Of a stretch of 30,945 nt of DNA, positions 1-10,899 are shown in pieces. The notes under the pieces were generated by a model that was not told the origin of the DNA, did not search any database, and saw only the letters and a list, made by a program, of their open reading frames with translations. A program made the position numbers and the translations under genes. Source of the DNA: Zygnema cylindricum. Taxonomy: Eukaryota > Streptophyta > Zygnematophyceae > Zygnematales > Zygnemataceae. Every line of letters begins with the position of its first letter. Positions within the stretch are counted from its first letter, which is position 1. The stretch lies in NCBI GenBank assembly GCA_037447655.1, contig JBBHKE010000349.1, positions 362,683 through 393,627 on the forward strand, written 5' to 3'.

Positions 1-303
1 TCGGTGATGGTTCTTAGAAGCCCACTAGGCGAGAGCTTGAACCAGGAGGGAAGGAGATCACATCGGCAACTATGAAGCCCTACGTCGCCTTACCTACGAT
101 CACGTCCATGAAGCCCACGAACCTAAACCCCTCGAAATCCACGAAGCTAAACAAGACGAGATAGACGGTGGGTTAGGCGGCCAAGGGTTGCTCCATGGAA
201 GGAGTTAAACTTTCTTTGCACAAAGAACCGTCGAGCTCGGGCGACATTTCGTAAGAAGACCCGGTCGAACGTGGAAGTGGTAGAAGACCACTATCGGTAC
301 TAG

Positions 304-860
304 GTGGATGTTCAAAGGCTACTCCGCCAATATCACCCATGGGATGTCCGTCTTCACGACATCATCTCTCGGATTGAAGTCACACCCGAGGTATGGACAC
401 TCAAGCTGGCCCAGAAGAATGCTTTACAGCGGGCTCGAGCTGCCAAGAAACACGTTTCTTTCAAATTGAGGAAGGTACCTCGTTGGGAACCGGCGGATTG
501 GGTGGCAGATAGAGCAGAACAAATCGAAGCACCTAAAGCTCCCCAAATCCAAGCACCCGAAGTACCTGCACTAGCATCCATTCCGCTGCATCCCGAAGTA
601 TCAACGGCTACACTAGAGGAAGGGAGGACCAAGTTCGAGAGCGGATCACCCGAAGATTCTTGGTAGTGGCTGACCACCACATTGCCCTTCTCGACACTCG
701 ATGTGAGCAGCTCCAAAGTCAACTAGAAACTCTCGAAAAGAATTCGAGGAGTACCGTGAGAAGACATACGGGATACTCCAGCAACTTCAGTTTCTTTAAG
801 TAAGTGAGGATCAGCGGGACGCTGAATCCTTAGTGGGAGGCACTTTAACACGGTTACAGA
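304..860 (+). pseudogene. Decayed unrecognised retroelement-like coding remnant with coiled-coil tail
   Basis: I do not recognise this protein. An open frame of 120 codons starts at 304 and is rich in charged residues, with a middle section of repeated Ala-Pro-Glu motifs (for example APKAPQIQAPEVPAL). It stops at 666. Another frame then continues at once with a heptad-like Leu/Gln/Glu stretch (DTRCEQLQSQLETLEK, about 695-742), and after one more frame change with EFEEYREKTYGILQQLQFL and EDQRDAESLVGGTLTRLQ to about 860. Protein-like segments running across successive frames suggest one longer coiled-coil protein broken by indels. The neighbourhood is retrotransposon debris and an AATAAA lies about 350 bases downstream, so a gag-like or accessory ORF near the 3' end of an LTR element is possible. 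That assignment is inference. Confidence 0.35.
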
Positions 861-904
861 GAATTGTACACTATTGCTAGGGAGAAGGCTGTTGTAGTTC
901 CGAT

Positions 905-1010
905 TCTAGAGCAACGCAGCTGCGACGCCAAAGTAGCGCAGCATAGCAACCTAGCAACTTAGTATTGTAGCATAGCAACGCAACGTAGTAGTATAGCAAC
1001 GCCGCAAAAT
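905..1010. repeat. Short imperfect repeats built on gcatagcaac
   Basis: The words gcatagcaac, gtagcatagcaacgcaac and gtatagcaacgcc recur several times over about 100 bases. This is a small degenerate microsatellite-like tract directly after the decayed coding remnant. Confidence 0.5.
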
Positions 1011-1019
1011 GTAGAGTGA

Positions 1020-1260
1020 ACTATACTGTTCTAGAAGATAGTTTTGGATTGATCTCGTTTGACCGTGGAGGTCCACGTGTACATAAGCATAGTGTCAGGT
1101 TGACGTGCAACCAAATAGTTTAAATTGTGAAGTAGACTTAGGGAATAGACAGGCTCTTTTGAGTAGACCTTCACAGCGAGCTTTCAACTTGTAATCTTCT
1201 TCCGAATAATAAAGCTCAACCTTTATCCGTGTGTGTTGTGAACTATTGCTGTTGCTACAA
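1020..1260 (+). other. Possible LTR-like tail with AATAAA poly(A) signal
   Basis: A canonical AATAAA lies at 1208-1213, followed by a GT-rich stretch (gtgtgtgttgtg). This is the layout of a plant LTR R region or a transcript 3' end. No matching copy was seen elsewhere in the window, so LTR identity is only a guess. Confidence 0.25.
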
Positions 1261-1605
1261 GGAAAAGTATTGAAGGGAAACCGTGTAGGTCTTGGCCGAA
1301 GCCGTATAGATTAATATGTAAGGCTTTATAAGAGATTGGTAATGTAATAGAAACTAGACGCTTCACGTTAAAGCAAAAAATCCCCTTTAAGCAGATCGGA
1401 CAATTTTACAAAGAAAAATATGGCTGCAAAAAATCTTCAATAATGAAAATAATAATTCCTGCTCTTCAAAAATGTGTGCAAGAAATTATCTAAAATCAAC
1501 TAAGTACCAACACTTACACCTAGCAAAACAAGCTAATAAGAGCACAGGGTGTTATGTAAGTATTTGCGTCTAGTTTGGATTTAGCCAATAGGCGGTCGTA
1601 ATCCT

Positions 1606-1857
1606 ATGCCTTACGTTACAAGATCTATAACCTACGGATTAAAACCATTCATGTATACGCATGAACGCGTAAACCTCCAAATGGTTCACGACTTCAAATT
1701 GTCCAATCGCGAAGCGTCGTCTGAATTGACATTCGCTTTGTCTGTCACTCGCGTCAACGGTCTAGATGTCACCTTTAGAAACTCGTATGTTTTCGCGTCG
1801 ACGGTCGAGATGCTCTTTCACGCCAAGCGGGAAATTCATCATCTGTTTGAATTTTAG
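1606..1857 (+). other. 83-codon open frame, unrecognised
   Basis: An ATG-initiated frame of 83 codons with no motif I recognise. It sits alone between repeat remnants with no neighbouring exons, and it is short enough to be open by chance. It is recorded only because nothing else explains this stretch. Bases 1260-1600 show nothing identifiable. Confidence 0.12.
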
Positions 1858-2022
1858 GAGATGCAGGTACGATAAGTTTATATGTATGGTCGGGAATTGG
1901 AAAAAGAAGTCCTCGACGGAAAATCCGGGAAAAGTAAGCAATACGCTATAAGTTGTCGTTGGCGAGAAATACGGGAAATGTAAGTCGTACGGTCAAACAC
2001 GTTGTCGGCGGAAATTACGGCC

Positions 2023-2105
2023 AATGTAAATATCTAAGGTCGACGCGTACGGGGATGTAAATATGTATGGTCGACGCGAACGTAAAATGTAAGTATGTAC
2101 GGTCA
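2023..2105. repeat. Imperfect tandem repeat around ggtcgacgcg
   Basis: Units of roughly 36-40 bases share atgtaaatat..ggtcgacgcg..acg and recur two to three times (2025, about 2058, and a partial copy near 2090). More diverged relatives of the same words extend upstream to about 1870. Confidence 0.45.
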
Positions 2106-2174
2106 TGTAAAATCCAAATAACACAAATACAAATAAGTGTGGCGGCTGCGCGTCCTAATACCTAAATATAAACA

Positions 2175-3860
2175 AGGAAAGTGGTCGACGAGATGCGGCA
2201 TGACAATGAGAAAGTACTAGATCTAGTACACACAGATATCACGGTACCAACAAATGTACCTTTGGTTGGAGGAAAAAGGTTTATGCTGACAATAACTAAT
2301 GACTAGTCTAGATACTCGAGAGTCTACTTTCTAAAAACAAAGTCTGAAACACCAACTTACTTCAAAGAATATAAAGCTTAGAGTTAAAAGTTGCACGAAA
2401 CCCCCATTAAGACAATAAGGAGTGATAATGGGAAGAGTATACCTCTAACCAGTTTGAGGAAAACTTGAGGGATGAGGGAGTTCAACATCACAAAATTATA
2501 CCGTATAATCTAGAACAAAATGGAGTAGCGTAGAGGTTGAATCGGACACTAAGAGATAGTGTATGTAGTATGTTGGCTGACAAGAAAATAGGAAAGAGGT
2601 TTTGGGTAGAAGCCATGAACTGTGCCAACTACATTAAGAATACAGTCCTTACCTCAGCCATAAAAAGAATGACACCTTATGAGAGGTGAATTGGAAGGGA
2701 AACCAAATATATCTCACCTTAAAGTATCTGGAAGCCAAATTTACAACCTTGATACGGATAGGAAAAACTGGAAACTAGATGCTAAGGGAAAACCCGGATA
2801 CTTTATAGGATATGATGAAGATGTCAAGGGATATAGAGTTTATAACTTAGTAAAGCAAGATATCATTCTGGTCAAACACCTAGTTGTCATGGATGAAGGG
2901 AAGTCATTTGACCCCTTCAAATATACGAAGAAGATAAAGATCAGTTTTGAGTCCGAAAGTGAGGAGAACTTAGTTTTTCCTGAAAGGGATATGAGTGAAA
3001 TAGTGATTGCAGATTCAGGGGAGATCCAAGATACAAGATATCTACCGAAAACCCCACATATTCCGATGGACTTCGAAGAGATAGAAGAGGAGGTAGTGGA
3101 ACCGGCTACCATGGATAAGGGAGCTGATGAGACAGCAAGGAGAAATCCAATACTTCCCTCCATTCCAACTTCGGAGTTTGAGGGAGGGAAAAAAAGCAGC
3201 AAAATGATATAGGAAAAACAAACCGCTCATAAGGTAACTAAGCTATCTCACCCTGATGAGCCTCACTCATACTCGGAGGCAGTGAATAGTCCGTAGAAAG
3301 ACAGATGTGTTAGAGCCATAAATGATGATATGGCCTCCATCATGGAAGCAAATACTTAGGAACTTGCGGACTGTCCTCCAGACAAAAAACTGATTGGCAG
3401 TAAATGGGAGTTTAAACTAAAATTGAACCTATTTAACACTTTTGAAAGATATAATGCTCGGTTGGTAGCAAAGGGGTTAACCCAAAAGGAGGGGATCGCC
3501 TATGAGGAGACTTTTGCTCCAATCGTTTGGATCCCATCAGTAAGGATTCTCCTCGGTCTAGCGGCAGCGGAAGACATAGAGATACACCAAATGGATATTA
3601 AGACCGCCATCCTCAATGGTGAGTTAGAGGAAGAAATCTTCATGCGGCAACCAGAGAGGTTCGTGGTGGAAGGAGAATAGAGCAAAGTCTACAGGCTCAT
3701 AAAGTCTTTATATGGACTGAAGCATGCTCCCTAACAGTGGAATAAGAAACTAGATGAGTTTCTCACCTGTGTGGGATATATGCGGATCACCTTTGACCAT
3801 TCTATCTATATGTTTGAAGATGAGAATGGTGGGATTTTTATTGCAATTACCTGCTTCAAA
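2175..3860 (+). pseudogene. Copia I: truncated Ty1/copia pol (integrase to reverse transcriptase)
   Basis: Conceptual translation across several stops gives copia pol in the right order. The integrase core starts near 2221 (LVHTDI and LTITND carry the two catalytic Asp), then IRSDNG near 2421. After that come the LNRTLRDSV-type helix and a GKPGYFIGYDEDVKGYRVYN segment in the open frame 2679-3212. An acidic linker follows, then reverse transcriptase from about 3305: GSKWEFKL, RLVAKG, EETFAPIVW, MDIKTAILNGELEEEIFM and KSLYGLKHAP. Homology stops at about 3855, just before the expected YVDD box, so half of RT and all of RNase H are missing. Stops in the IN core, loss of the integrase Glu region and the missing end make it dead. 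No LTR was found for it. It differs enough from copia II to be another family. Confidence 0.85.
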
Positions 3861-4600
3861 CTATACCACAGTATATAATATCACAAAGATTGACAACTCT
3901 TAAAGTTTTTGCCCTATTGATCCAACATACACCAAGATATGCAACTCATTAGTTTCCCAAAAACAGTCTGCACATTACAGAGTCTTCAAGTCTGGGTACA
4001 TCAAATGTTCTTAGTCCTAAGTCTTATACTCGCAATGAGTTTCTACTCCTAGTTAACCTATTACTTAGCGTTCTATCTTTGATACAAGTGTTCTTAAGAG
4101 ATACGTCCAAGAAAAAAATACCACTAAAATCTAAGTTCTCTTAATCACGATAAAGGTGATTCTACCACTGTACACTCAATATTACTGAGAGATTAGTAAT
4201 AAGTGATTGTACAATTACTTGTTGCCGGCTGAGTTATTATTGTCCGGATATGTCCATCCAGATGTAACCAAACCACCTGCCAGCAAATCACTTGTGATCC
4301 TTTTATGAATCTCGTCCATTGACTTGATTCATTTCAACCACAGTTGCGTTGTCGCATTCCAGATCATATTCAATCGTCACTTCAGCTTTGTCAGAGCTGC
4401 CTTGTCGTGTGCCGAATCATATCCGAAAATAACCGCAGCAGCTTTGTCGTGTCGTACCTGCTTTGTCCCATCTACGTCGCAGCTGCTTTGTCCCGTCCAA
4501 TGTGTGACGCACGTATGTGGATGTCGGTGCCATTCAGAAATACCTGTTCTATTTTTAAGTGAGGACGTGTGTCATTTACGTTGTCTTTCTGTCCTCACAC
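3861..4600. other. No recognisable gene between two copia remnants
   Basis: AT-rich sequence with no convincing coding stretch. The words agctttgtc and gctgctttgtc recur between 4384 and 4490. It may include 5' parts of copia II or a third, unrecognisable insertion. Confidence 0.4.
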
Positions 4601-4635
4601 TAATTTACTCAGACTTAGAGCTTTCCAATTTCAAC

Positions 4636-5194
4636 AGAGGTGGACCTCGTGGACGTTAAGGCAGGTCACAAGGCCAAGGAGAGGTTTATATCAACGTGAT
4701 ACCTCTCATATGATTTGTTACAATTGTAACGAGATTGGGTATGGCTCCTTTAAATGCCTGGACAAAAGCAAAGAGTGAGACATCCGTTAAAAATCGGTCA
4801 CACTTATCGTGGTTGTTTTCACAACAAAGGAAACAGTCGCGGAGGGGGACAATTTAGTGGGGGAGGGAGTGGAGAAACTAGCATTTCAAGTAGAGGAGAT
4901 TTTGTTAGGGATGGGCCAATGGAACAGGATCAAGAAGTTTACGTTTCACTTACGGAGGAATCACACAAAAAGAAAAAGGATGTCCTATTTTACACACAAG
5001 GCAGGGTGAGTAAAGGAAAATTTAACAATTGGATCATAAAATCAGGTACCAAACATCACATGCGCTCGAATATAGGACAATTCACTGACATTACAAAACT
5101 CACTGTACCAAAATCCATCATAGCGCGTAACGGATCGATGATGGTTATAGACACAGTAGGAACAGTACGGATATATCTACAAAGGGACAACTAA
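4636..5194 (+). pseudogene. Copia II gag and protease remnant
   Basis: An Arg/Gly-rich stretch (RGGPRGR) precedes a CCHC-like knuckle near 4715-4758 that reads CYNCNEIGYGSFKC. The pattern is CX2CX4HX4C except that Tyr stands where His should be, which one C-to-T change would explain. A second Gly-rich open frame (4754-5194) follows. It contains WIIKSGTKHHM, which matches the copia aspartic protease consensus WIIDSGATxHM but has Lys in place of the catalytic Asp. Both key residues are therefore lost. The reading frame changes near 4755, consistent with a decayed gag-pol. Confidence 0.7.
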
Positions 5195-5639
5195 AGTGAA
5201 TAGAGTATGATTTAACAATGTGCTTTATAATCCAGGAGGGTGCATCAATCTTTTAAGCATCCCACAACTTCAAAAGAAAGGTGGAAGAGCCACATGCACG
5301 AAAGAAGGTATAATCATTTTAAAAATTATAACATGACCATTTGTAGAGGGCATCGTAACTGAAAATATGCAAAGTAGGTTAATTTGGAGGAAACCAAAAA
5401 ATAGGACGGCAAATGAAGAAAGGCACCTTCACTCAGCATTAGTCAACAAAGAGGACCTCACCTTTTGGAATCATCAAATGTGTCACACGTGAGAGAGTAA
5501 CATAGGGAGATGATTTGGCATGGTACCGTTCGAGGACTCGACTTGGCGACAAGAGAGAAGGTCATTAGATGTGTACGATGCACATAAAGGAAGCATAAAA
5601 ATAAGCCTCATCCGGTAAAATATCTTCAATTCAAGGCAA

Positions 5640-6330
5640 ATGCCCCTTTAAACCTAGTCCATTTAGATCTTTGCGAGGACATACACCTGGAAACTATTAA
5701 AAAAAAATCATTATGGTGATAGTTGATGATTTCAGCAAGAAAACATGGGTGTATCTTTCGAAAGCTAAGTCAAACGCATTGGAGACATTTAAAGAATTTG
5801 TGGTTTTGGCTAAAAGGGAAAGTTGAAGGCAGGTAAACGCGGTACGATCGGACAATGGAGTTGATTTTTTTGCCTTCGTTGAATATTGTAAGGAGACGAG
5901 GATTAAACAATAGTTCACGGCTCCTTATTCCCCACAATCAAATAGAATCGCACAGAGGAAGAATCTGACATTGCAAGAGATGGTGCGGGCCATGCTCCAT
6001 ACAACAAAATTAACAGATCGTCTTTAGGGTAAAGAAATCAGGGCGGCTTATCATATTACCAATCGGAGAGTCAACTCCACTTTGGGCAACAAAACACGGG
6101 AGAAAATTTGGAGTGGACAAGTGCCTACAATAAAACATGTAAGGATTTGGGGATGTGAGGCAAAAGGGTACATAGAGGAAGAAACCTCGAGGGAAAGTTT
6201 CCAACACGGTCATGGGAAGGATACTTTGTGGGGTATAGTGGGAAATCAATGCAGTATTGGATATATAACCGTGTTAGTAGAAAGGTCCGAGAGTCTAGAA
6301 ATGTGGAGTTTAATGAAAATTTGGAATTAA
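5640..6330 (+). pseudogene. Copia II integrase remnant
   Basis: Translation across stops gives PLNLVHLDLCED (first Asp), VIVDDFSKKTWVYL (second Asp, about 5716-5757) and VRSDNGVDF (about 5850). FTAPYSPQSNRIAQRKN then replaces the usual TPQQNGVAERKN, and the catalytic Glu position is not preserved. The tail has VRIWGCEAKGY (about 6140-6170), equivalent to the conserved HLRxFGC segment. At least three in-frame stops and one frame change are present. Confidence 0.7.
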
Positions 6331-6849
6331 TGGTGAAAGGAGCCAATGAGTCCAAACAAGCTCAAGATTACGAGGAGGAGAGTCATTATAAGAACTTCAC
6401 AGGAGAATGGGAGTAAGAGAAATAAGTGATGATGGATGTAGGGACAAAGAAAAATGTGCGATTTGTAGAAAAAACTTTAGAGAAAATTTCGACGTCTAAG
6501 CTCACCGACAAAGAATCACGAGGAGACAAGGTCATTAGGAAATCACCTACTCACACTAACAACGTGACATTAGAAAAGACACCCGTGGAGAAGGATAATG
6601 ATGACAAGATTGAGAGTAGTGATTTTGATAAGGAATTTATAGAGGACACACGGAGAAGTAAGATATCAACAAAAGCATAGGCACCGAAACGATTCTAACC
6701 AGAACAATCATGCAAAAAGCAAACCAATTACTAGAGGGCAATCTCCAAAATTAAGGAAAAGAGGGCGGGATTATTCCTCTTATGAAAGGCAATTACAAAA
6801 AATCGTCTTACCGATCCTCAATCATATCAAGAGGCTCGAGACTCGGACG

Positions 6850-8304
6850 GATCGAAGAAGAAGTGGAAACTAACGTTTATAAAAGAGTTTAATTATGTGA
6901 AAGCAAATGGGTGTTTTGAAGAAGTACACTTACTAGTTGGTACGAAAGCGATAGACTCAAAGTGGGATTTTCAGACAAAGACGAGAGCTTATGGAGAAAT
7001 TCTTAAGTATAGCGGATGGTTAGTATGTAAGGGCTTCGAAGAGAACGAAGGTTGATTATTCACAGAATGCTCCTGTATTCAAGTTCAATTCATTGCGTGC
7101 AATTATTGCAATAGCAGTAGCAAAAGGAATGCACATCTAAAAGATAGAGACGACTTTTTTAAATGGTAAATTAGAGAAGGAGGTATATATGAAAACTCTA
7201 AAAGGTGTTTCTAGAAAGAATGGTAAGGTATGGAGGTTGTGGAAGGCTTTCTATGGTTTGAAGCAGGCACCGAAAAGTGGAACCATAAGCTTCACAAGGT
7301 TTTTTACTAATATTGGGATTTAAGAGACTTATTGCAGATTGTGGAGTGTACGTTCGCGGAGAAGGTTGGGACACGATAATTTCCGGTGTACACGTAGATG
7401 ACTTCATTTTCATCTCTCACAACTTAGAGTTACTTGGAGAATTAAAAATTGAATTTCGAAAACATTTGAGAATTACAAACTTAGGGGATACACAATACAA
7501 TGTGGGAATTCATTTTCAGAGGAGGAGGAACTGAGACATTAAGGTAAGCAAAGAAACAATATGCAAAAGAGGTACCAGAAAGATTTGGGTTCTTAGATTG
7601 TAAGCCACTTGGACTCCCCTTGATCCTCGTGACAAACCTTCTAACTTTGTTAAAAGTCTCAAGGTTGATGCTCCGTATACGGAGGCGGTCAGAAGCTTGA
7701 TCTACTTAAGTGTCGGTACTAGGCCAAACATTAGTGCCACAGTGAGTGTGGCTAGTCCATATTGTAGCAATCCGACATTCGGAAGCAGTTAAGAGAATCT
7801 TAAGATATTTGGTAAGAACACTTAGTTGTGGAATTGTTTATAGAAAATGTGAAAGCTTCAGTTGTTATCGATATTGTGATGCCGATTATGGAGGGGACCA
7901 TGATACACCAAGGTCTACGTCAAAATATTTGTTTATACTTGCATGAGGAGCCATCTGGTGGAATTCCCGTTTGCAACCTACTGTTGCACTCTCATCTACT
8001 GAGGCAAAGTATATGGCTACATGTCATGCTGCGAATAATGTCGTGTGGATTAAGGAAATTCTATTGGAGGTTGGAGTGGAAAATTAATGCATGCAAGTTC
8101 TCCATTGCACTTAGTAAACATCCTATTTTGCATAAGCGCACAAAGCACATTAAAATTGAGTGGCAATTTGTTCGAGATTTAGTTTCGGAAGAAGAGGTTG
8201 AATTTGTGTTTGTACCTACGCAAAAAAAAGCTGTTGATATGTTAACTAAAGGAACATTGAATGAAGTCTATGAAATGGGAAAGAAGCTAGTGGGCATAGA
8301 GTAA
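6850..8304 (+). pseudogene. Copia II reverse transcriptase and RNase H remnant
   Basis: The RT begins near 6870. DSKWDFQTKTR and GWLVCKGFEENEG match GxKWvfkxK and RLVAKGF, and the active-site box is preserved as GVHVDDFIFIS (about 7385-7418). A frame change and stops separate the pieces. The RNase H region shows LRYLVRTLSCGIVY (about 7800-7840), CDADYGGDHDTPRSTS (about 7876-7923) and STEAKYMATCHAANNVVWIKEIL (from about 7998). It ends with KHPILHKRTKHIKIEW and VDMLTKGTL, the usual copia RNase H C-terminus at about 8115-8258. Confidence 0.75.
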
Positions 8305-8338
8305 GAGGGGGCTTTGAGTGTCTCAGTAAGAGGGCGAA

Positions 8339-8863
8339 TGTTAGGGTTAAGTACTGAGCACTCATTTAGCAACGAGACATTCTTGTAGCTAAAGCATCGA
8401 CGACCAGTGACGAAGTAGTTTTCGTCGCTAGATATTTTGAAGAAACGTGGAAGTTGTGTGTTTGTTTTATTTCGCGACGAAGTTGTTTCGTCGCTTAATA
8501 TTTGAAGTGACGTGGAAATTGTCTGGTTGTTTCACTTCGCGTAAGTTCTAATCGTATCGTGTAGATCAAGTCTATTGGTGGTTGACTTTCTTTATTGGTC
8601 AAGTAGTTTAGGACGACTACGTATTGTCGGTCGTATAGTTTTGTGACTTTTCGCCGCGTTAACTCTTAATCGTTCCTAGTCGTTTACATATACGTATTTG
8701 TTGTGACTTAGTAGTTTAGTTATCTTTTGGAGGCGTAGCTTATCATGGAGGCGTAGAAAGATTTGAGGCAAAAGGAGCTTTGTACTTAAGCGGTGTTAAA
8801 TATATTGAATTCTTGGAGGAATACTTTTTGTTGTGTTTCTATTGTTTGGTTTATTACCTGTCA
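8339..8863 (+). repeat. Copia II 3' LTR (right end approximate)
   Basis: It begins with tgttaggg right after a purine-rich stretch (agtaagagggcgaa) that fits a polypurine tract, and follows the RNase H end by about 35 bases. The right end is placed at a CA near 8863, just before the pyrimidine-rich tract. No second LTR is available to confirm that end. Confidence 0.55.
8409..8540. repeat. 67-bp imperfect tandem duplication with hairpin inside the LTR
   Basis: gacgaag starts at 8409 and again at 8476, and the two 67-bp units align along most of their length, including acgtggaa and ttgt. Each unit opens with an inverted repeat. The second is perfect: gcgacgaa, a 5-base gap, ttcgtcgc. Duplicated stem-forming blocks in an LTR may be enhancer modules; that role is inference. 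Confidence 0.7.
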
Positions 8864-8929
8864 TCACTCACCCGTTGTCCCTCTATTCTTTTCTCCCACT
8901 CTACGCCTCTCGCTTCCTCTCTCCCTCTT

Positions 8930-9315
8930 AATTTTTTTCCCCTCCCTCCGTCTCTCTTTCCCCCCTCTTTGCCCCTCTGTCCCACCTATTTTCCCCCCCG
9001 TCAGTCCATGTGTCTCCCTCCCTTTCTTAATTTTCTCCCCCCTCCCTCTATTTTTTTTCCCCTCCCTCCGTCCCCCTTTCCCCCTTCTCTACTCCTCCGT
9101 CCCACCCATTTTCCCCCCGTCAGCCCATGTGTCTCCCTCCCTCTCCTAATTTTCTCCCCCCTCCCTCTAATTTTTTCCCCTCCCTCCGTCTCTCTTTCTC
9201 CCCTCTCTGCCCCTGTGTCCCACCCATTTCCCCCCGCGTCATCCCATCTCTCTCCCTCCCTCTCCTAATTTTCCCCCCCTCCCTTTAATTTTTTTCCCCT
9301 CCCTCTATCCCTCTT
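8930..9315. repeat. About 119-bp pyrimidine-rich minisatellite, three units plus
   Basis: The phrase cccctccctc recurs near 8939, 9059, 9177 and 9297. Between these, each unit repeats tttcccc..cctctg..cccac..ttttccccc..gtca..ccatgtgtct and tctcctaattttc. Apparent open frames here are low-complexity artefacts. Confidence 0.85.
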
Positions 9316-9600
9316 TCTCCACCTCCCTCTCTCCCACTCGCTAACTCTTTTTTCCTCTCCCTCCCCCCCTCTTCTTCCCTCCTCTTCCCCTTCCGTCCCT
9401 TCCTCTGCCCCTTTCTCCTCCTCTTCCCTCACCTCATTCTCCTTGAAACCCTCCATCTTTCTCTCTCTCTCTTTCTCTCTCTCCCTCTCGCTCCCCCTCT
9501 CCCTATCTCCATCTATATCTCTTCCACTCTCCCCCTTTCACCCTTTTCTTCCCTCTCTTTTTTCCCTTTTCTTTCCCTTTCTTTCCCTTCCCTCCCTCAT
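9316..9600. repeat. CT-rich low-complexity tract
   Basis: Almost pure pyrimidine on the plus strand, with runs of ctctct and ccctcc, continuing the minisatellite at 8930-9315. Together the pyrimidine-rich region spans about 720 bases. Confidence 0.9.
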
Positions 9601-9601
9601 C

Positions 9602-9603
<2 letters not shown>

Positions 9604-9698
<95 letters not shown>
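9604..9698. repeat. (AG)n microsatellite, about 47 units
   Basis: An uninterrupted ag dinucleotide run that starts right after ccac at the end of the pyrimidine tract, so strand composition flips from pyrimidine to purine within a few bases. Confidence 0.98.
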
Positions 9699-9700
<2 letters not shown>

Positions 9701-10203
9701 ACCAACAAATAGGATGAGGCAAAAAACCGTCGCGAGAAAGGAAAAAACGGGTCAAAAATAACGATGAAAATAAGGGAAAAAGGCAGTAGAGGGCAAAAAA
9801 GGAACAAATGGGTTGGTAGAAAGATGGGGGCGGCGCGTGTGAAAGAAAGATTAAAAAACATGAATGATTAAACAGTTCTTAGGTTTTGAAAGCCGGTAGT
9901 TGGGGAATGAAAAAACGTTTTAAGCTTCGTTAGAAGCGTTTCGGTTCGCACGGTTTCTAATTTCGAAAACTAAAAGGGCACTTAAAATGTTTTTCGTTTA
10001 GTCGGCCGTTTTTTGCGTTTCGTCGGCCGTCAATTTGGGTGGAAAAACGTTCGCGCGACGCGGCGCGTCGTAAACCGAAAAGCAGTGGGGGCGATGTGGA
10101 CGCATCCGGTGATTTTGCGTCCGGTGGTTTGTCCCACACGGCTACACGGCCTCCGTAGGCCGAAAATTGCAAGGTTCAGTATTGTAGTTGTAGAATGAAA
10201 GTA
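9699..10203. other. No gene seen
   Basis: A purine-rich start followed by a more CpG-rich stretch around 10010-10160. The short open frames on both strands are unrelated to any family I know. Confidence 0.4.
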
Positions 10204-10206
10204 TTA

Positions 10207-10899
10207 GGGTGGACTTCCATTATGCGTCCCAGTAACTGTACGAAATTTTTTACTGAAGGGCGTGCCTTCCATTAGGTCGCATCTGTAAACTTGCGTGGCT
10301 CATTCTGGTTGGTAACACGTAGGTTAATATTCGATGCTTAAAATCTTGAAAGAATCTTCGAATGCAATGTCAGAACGCAATATCTGTACGAGCAGAGGTA
10401 ATATCTGTACCAGCGGAGATAATATCTGTACCAGCGGAGGTAATTAATGATTCGTACAGAGGGCATTAAATGTACTTCCCAAAATTTCAAAACGCAACGA
10501 CAAAAAGGCGGCGGCAAACTTCGATGGTGGGAGCGTGACGGGATAATTTCGGCGATTCGCAGCCACCCTGGCGGAAGGCACATGGCCCTTGCGACGTGTA
10601 CGCTCATACGCGCGCGCTCATCGTGGATTCTTTTACCTTTTCCACGCGGCCTATTATTACACGTTCTGTATTCGAGAACTGTCCTCACTGTGCAAAGTCT
10701 TAACAAACTGCAGGGTTAGTGACGTGGCTTCACGGATAAAAAGTGCCATCGAATCCGACGATCCTAGTTTACGCCTACAACCTTGGACAATTTTTTGTAA
10801 TGTTGTTTTCGTTGAAAATAAAAAATTTCTGTACGAACCTGTACGAAACGGTACTGCCTTCACTAAAAAACCCCACTTTTCGCTAATGGAAGTCCACCC
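10207..10899. mobile_element. Tourist/PIF-Harbinger-like MITE, 693 bp, with TTA target duplication
   Basis: The left end gggtggacttccatta (10207-10222) is a perfect 16-base inverted match to the right end taatggaagtccaccc (10884-10899). Weaker inverted similarity continues inward (ttttttactgaagg near 10245-10260 against the complement of ccttcactaaaaaa near 10857-10870). The element is flanked by TTA at 10204-10206 and TTA at 10900-10902. A 3-bp TTA/TAA duplication with GG-starting termini is typical of PIF/Harbinger and its Tourist MITEs. The interior has short open frames only and no transposase, so it would depend on an autonomous relative. Confidence 0.82.
10379..10441. repeat. Three 21-bp tandem units inside the MITE
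   Basis: Units aatatctgtacgagcagagg, aatatctgtaccagcggaga and aatatctgtaccagcggagg (each plus t) follow one another exactly at 10379, 10400 and 10421. Confidence 0.9.

Larger units (their letters stand above)
4600..8863 (+). mobile_element. Copia II: decayed Ty1/copia retrotransposon, 5' end lost, 3' LTR present
   Basis: The element runs in copia order: gag (RG-rich then a zinc knuckle, about 4630-4860), a protease-like WIIKSGTKHHM (about 5030), the GAG-pre-integrase WNHQMCHT region (about 5467), integrase (5650-6330), reverse transcriptase (about 6850-7560), RNase H (about 7690-8300) and an LTR from 8339. The order PR-IN-RT-RH is diagnostic for Ty1/copia, since Ty3/gypsy has IN last. Many stops and frameshifts show it is long dead. 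No copy of the LTR start tgttagggttaagt was found upstream, so the 5' LTR is missing or diverged beyond recognition. Confidence 0.85.

Noticed and set aside
8780-9268. Open frames of 162 and 118 codons, rich in Pro, Ser and Leu
   Set aside because: They lie in the pyrimidine minisatellite; composition alone keeps the frames open.
9443-9861. Open frames with long Arg-Glu or Ser-Leu runs on both strands
   Set aside because: They are translations of the CT tract and the (AG)n microsatellite.
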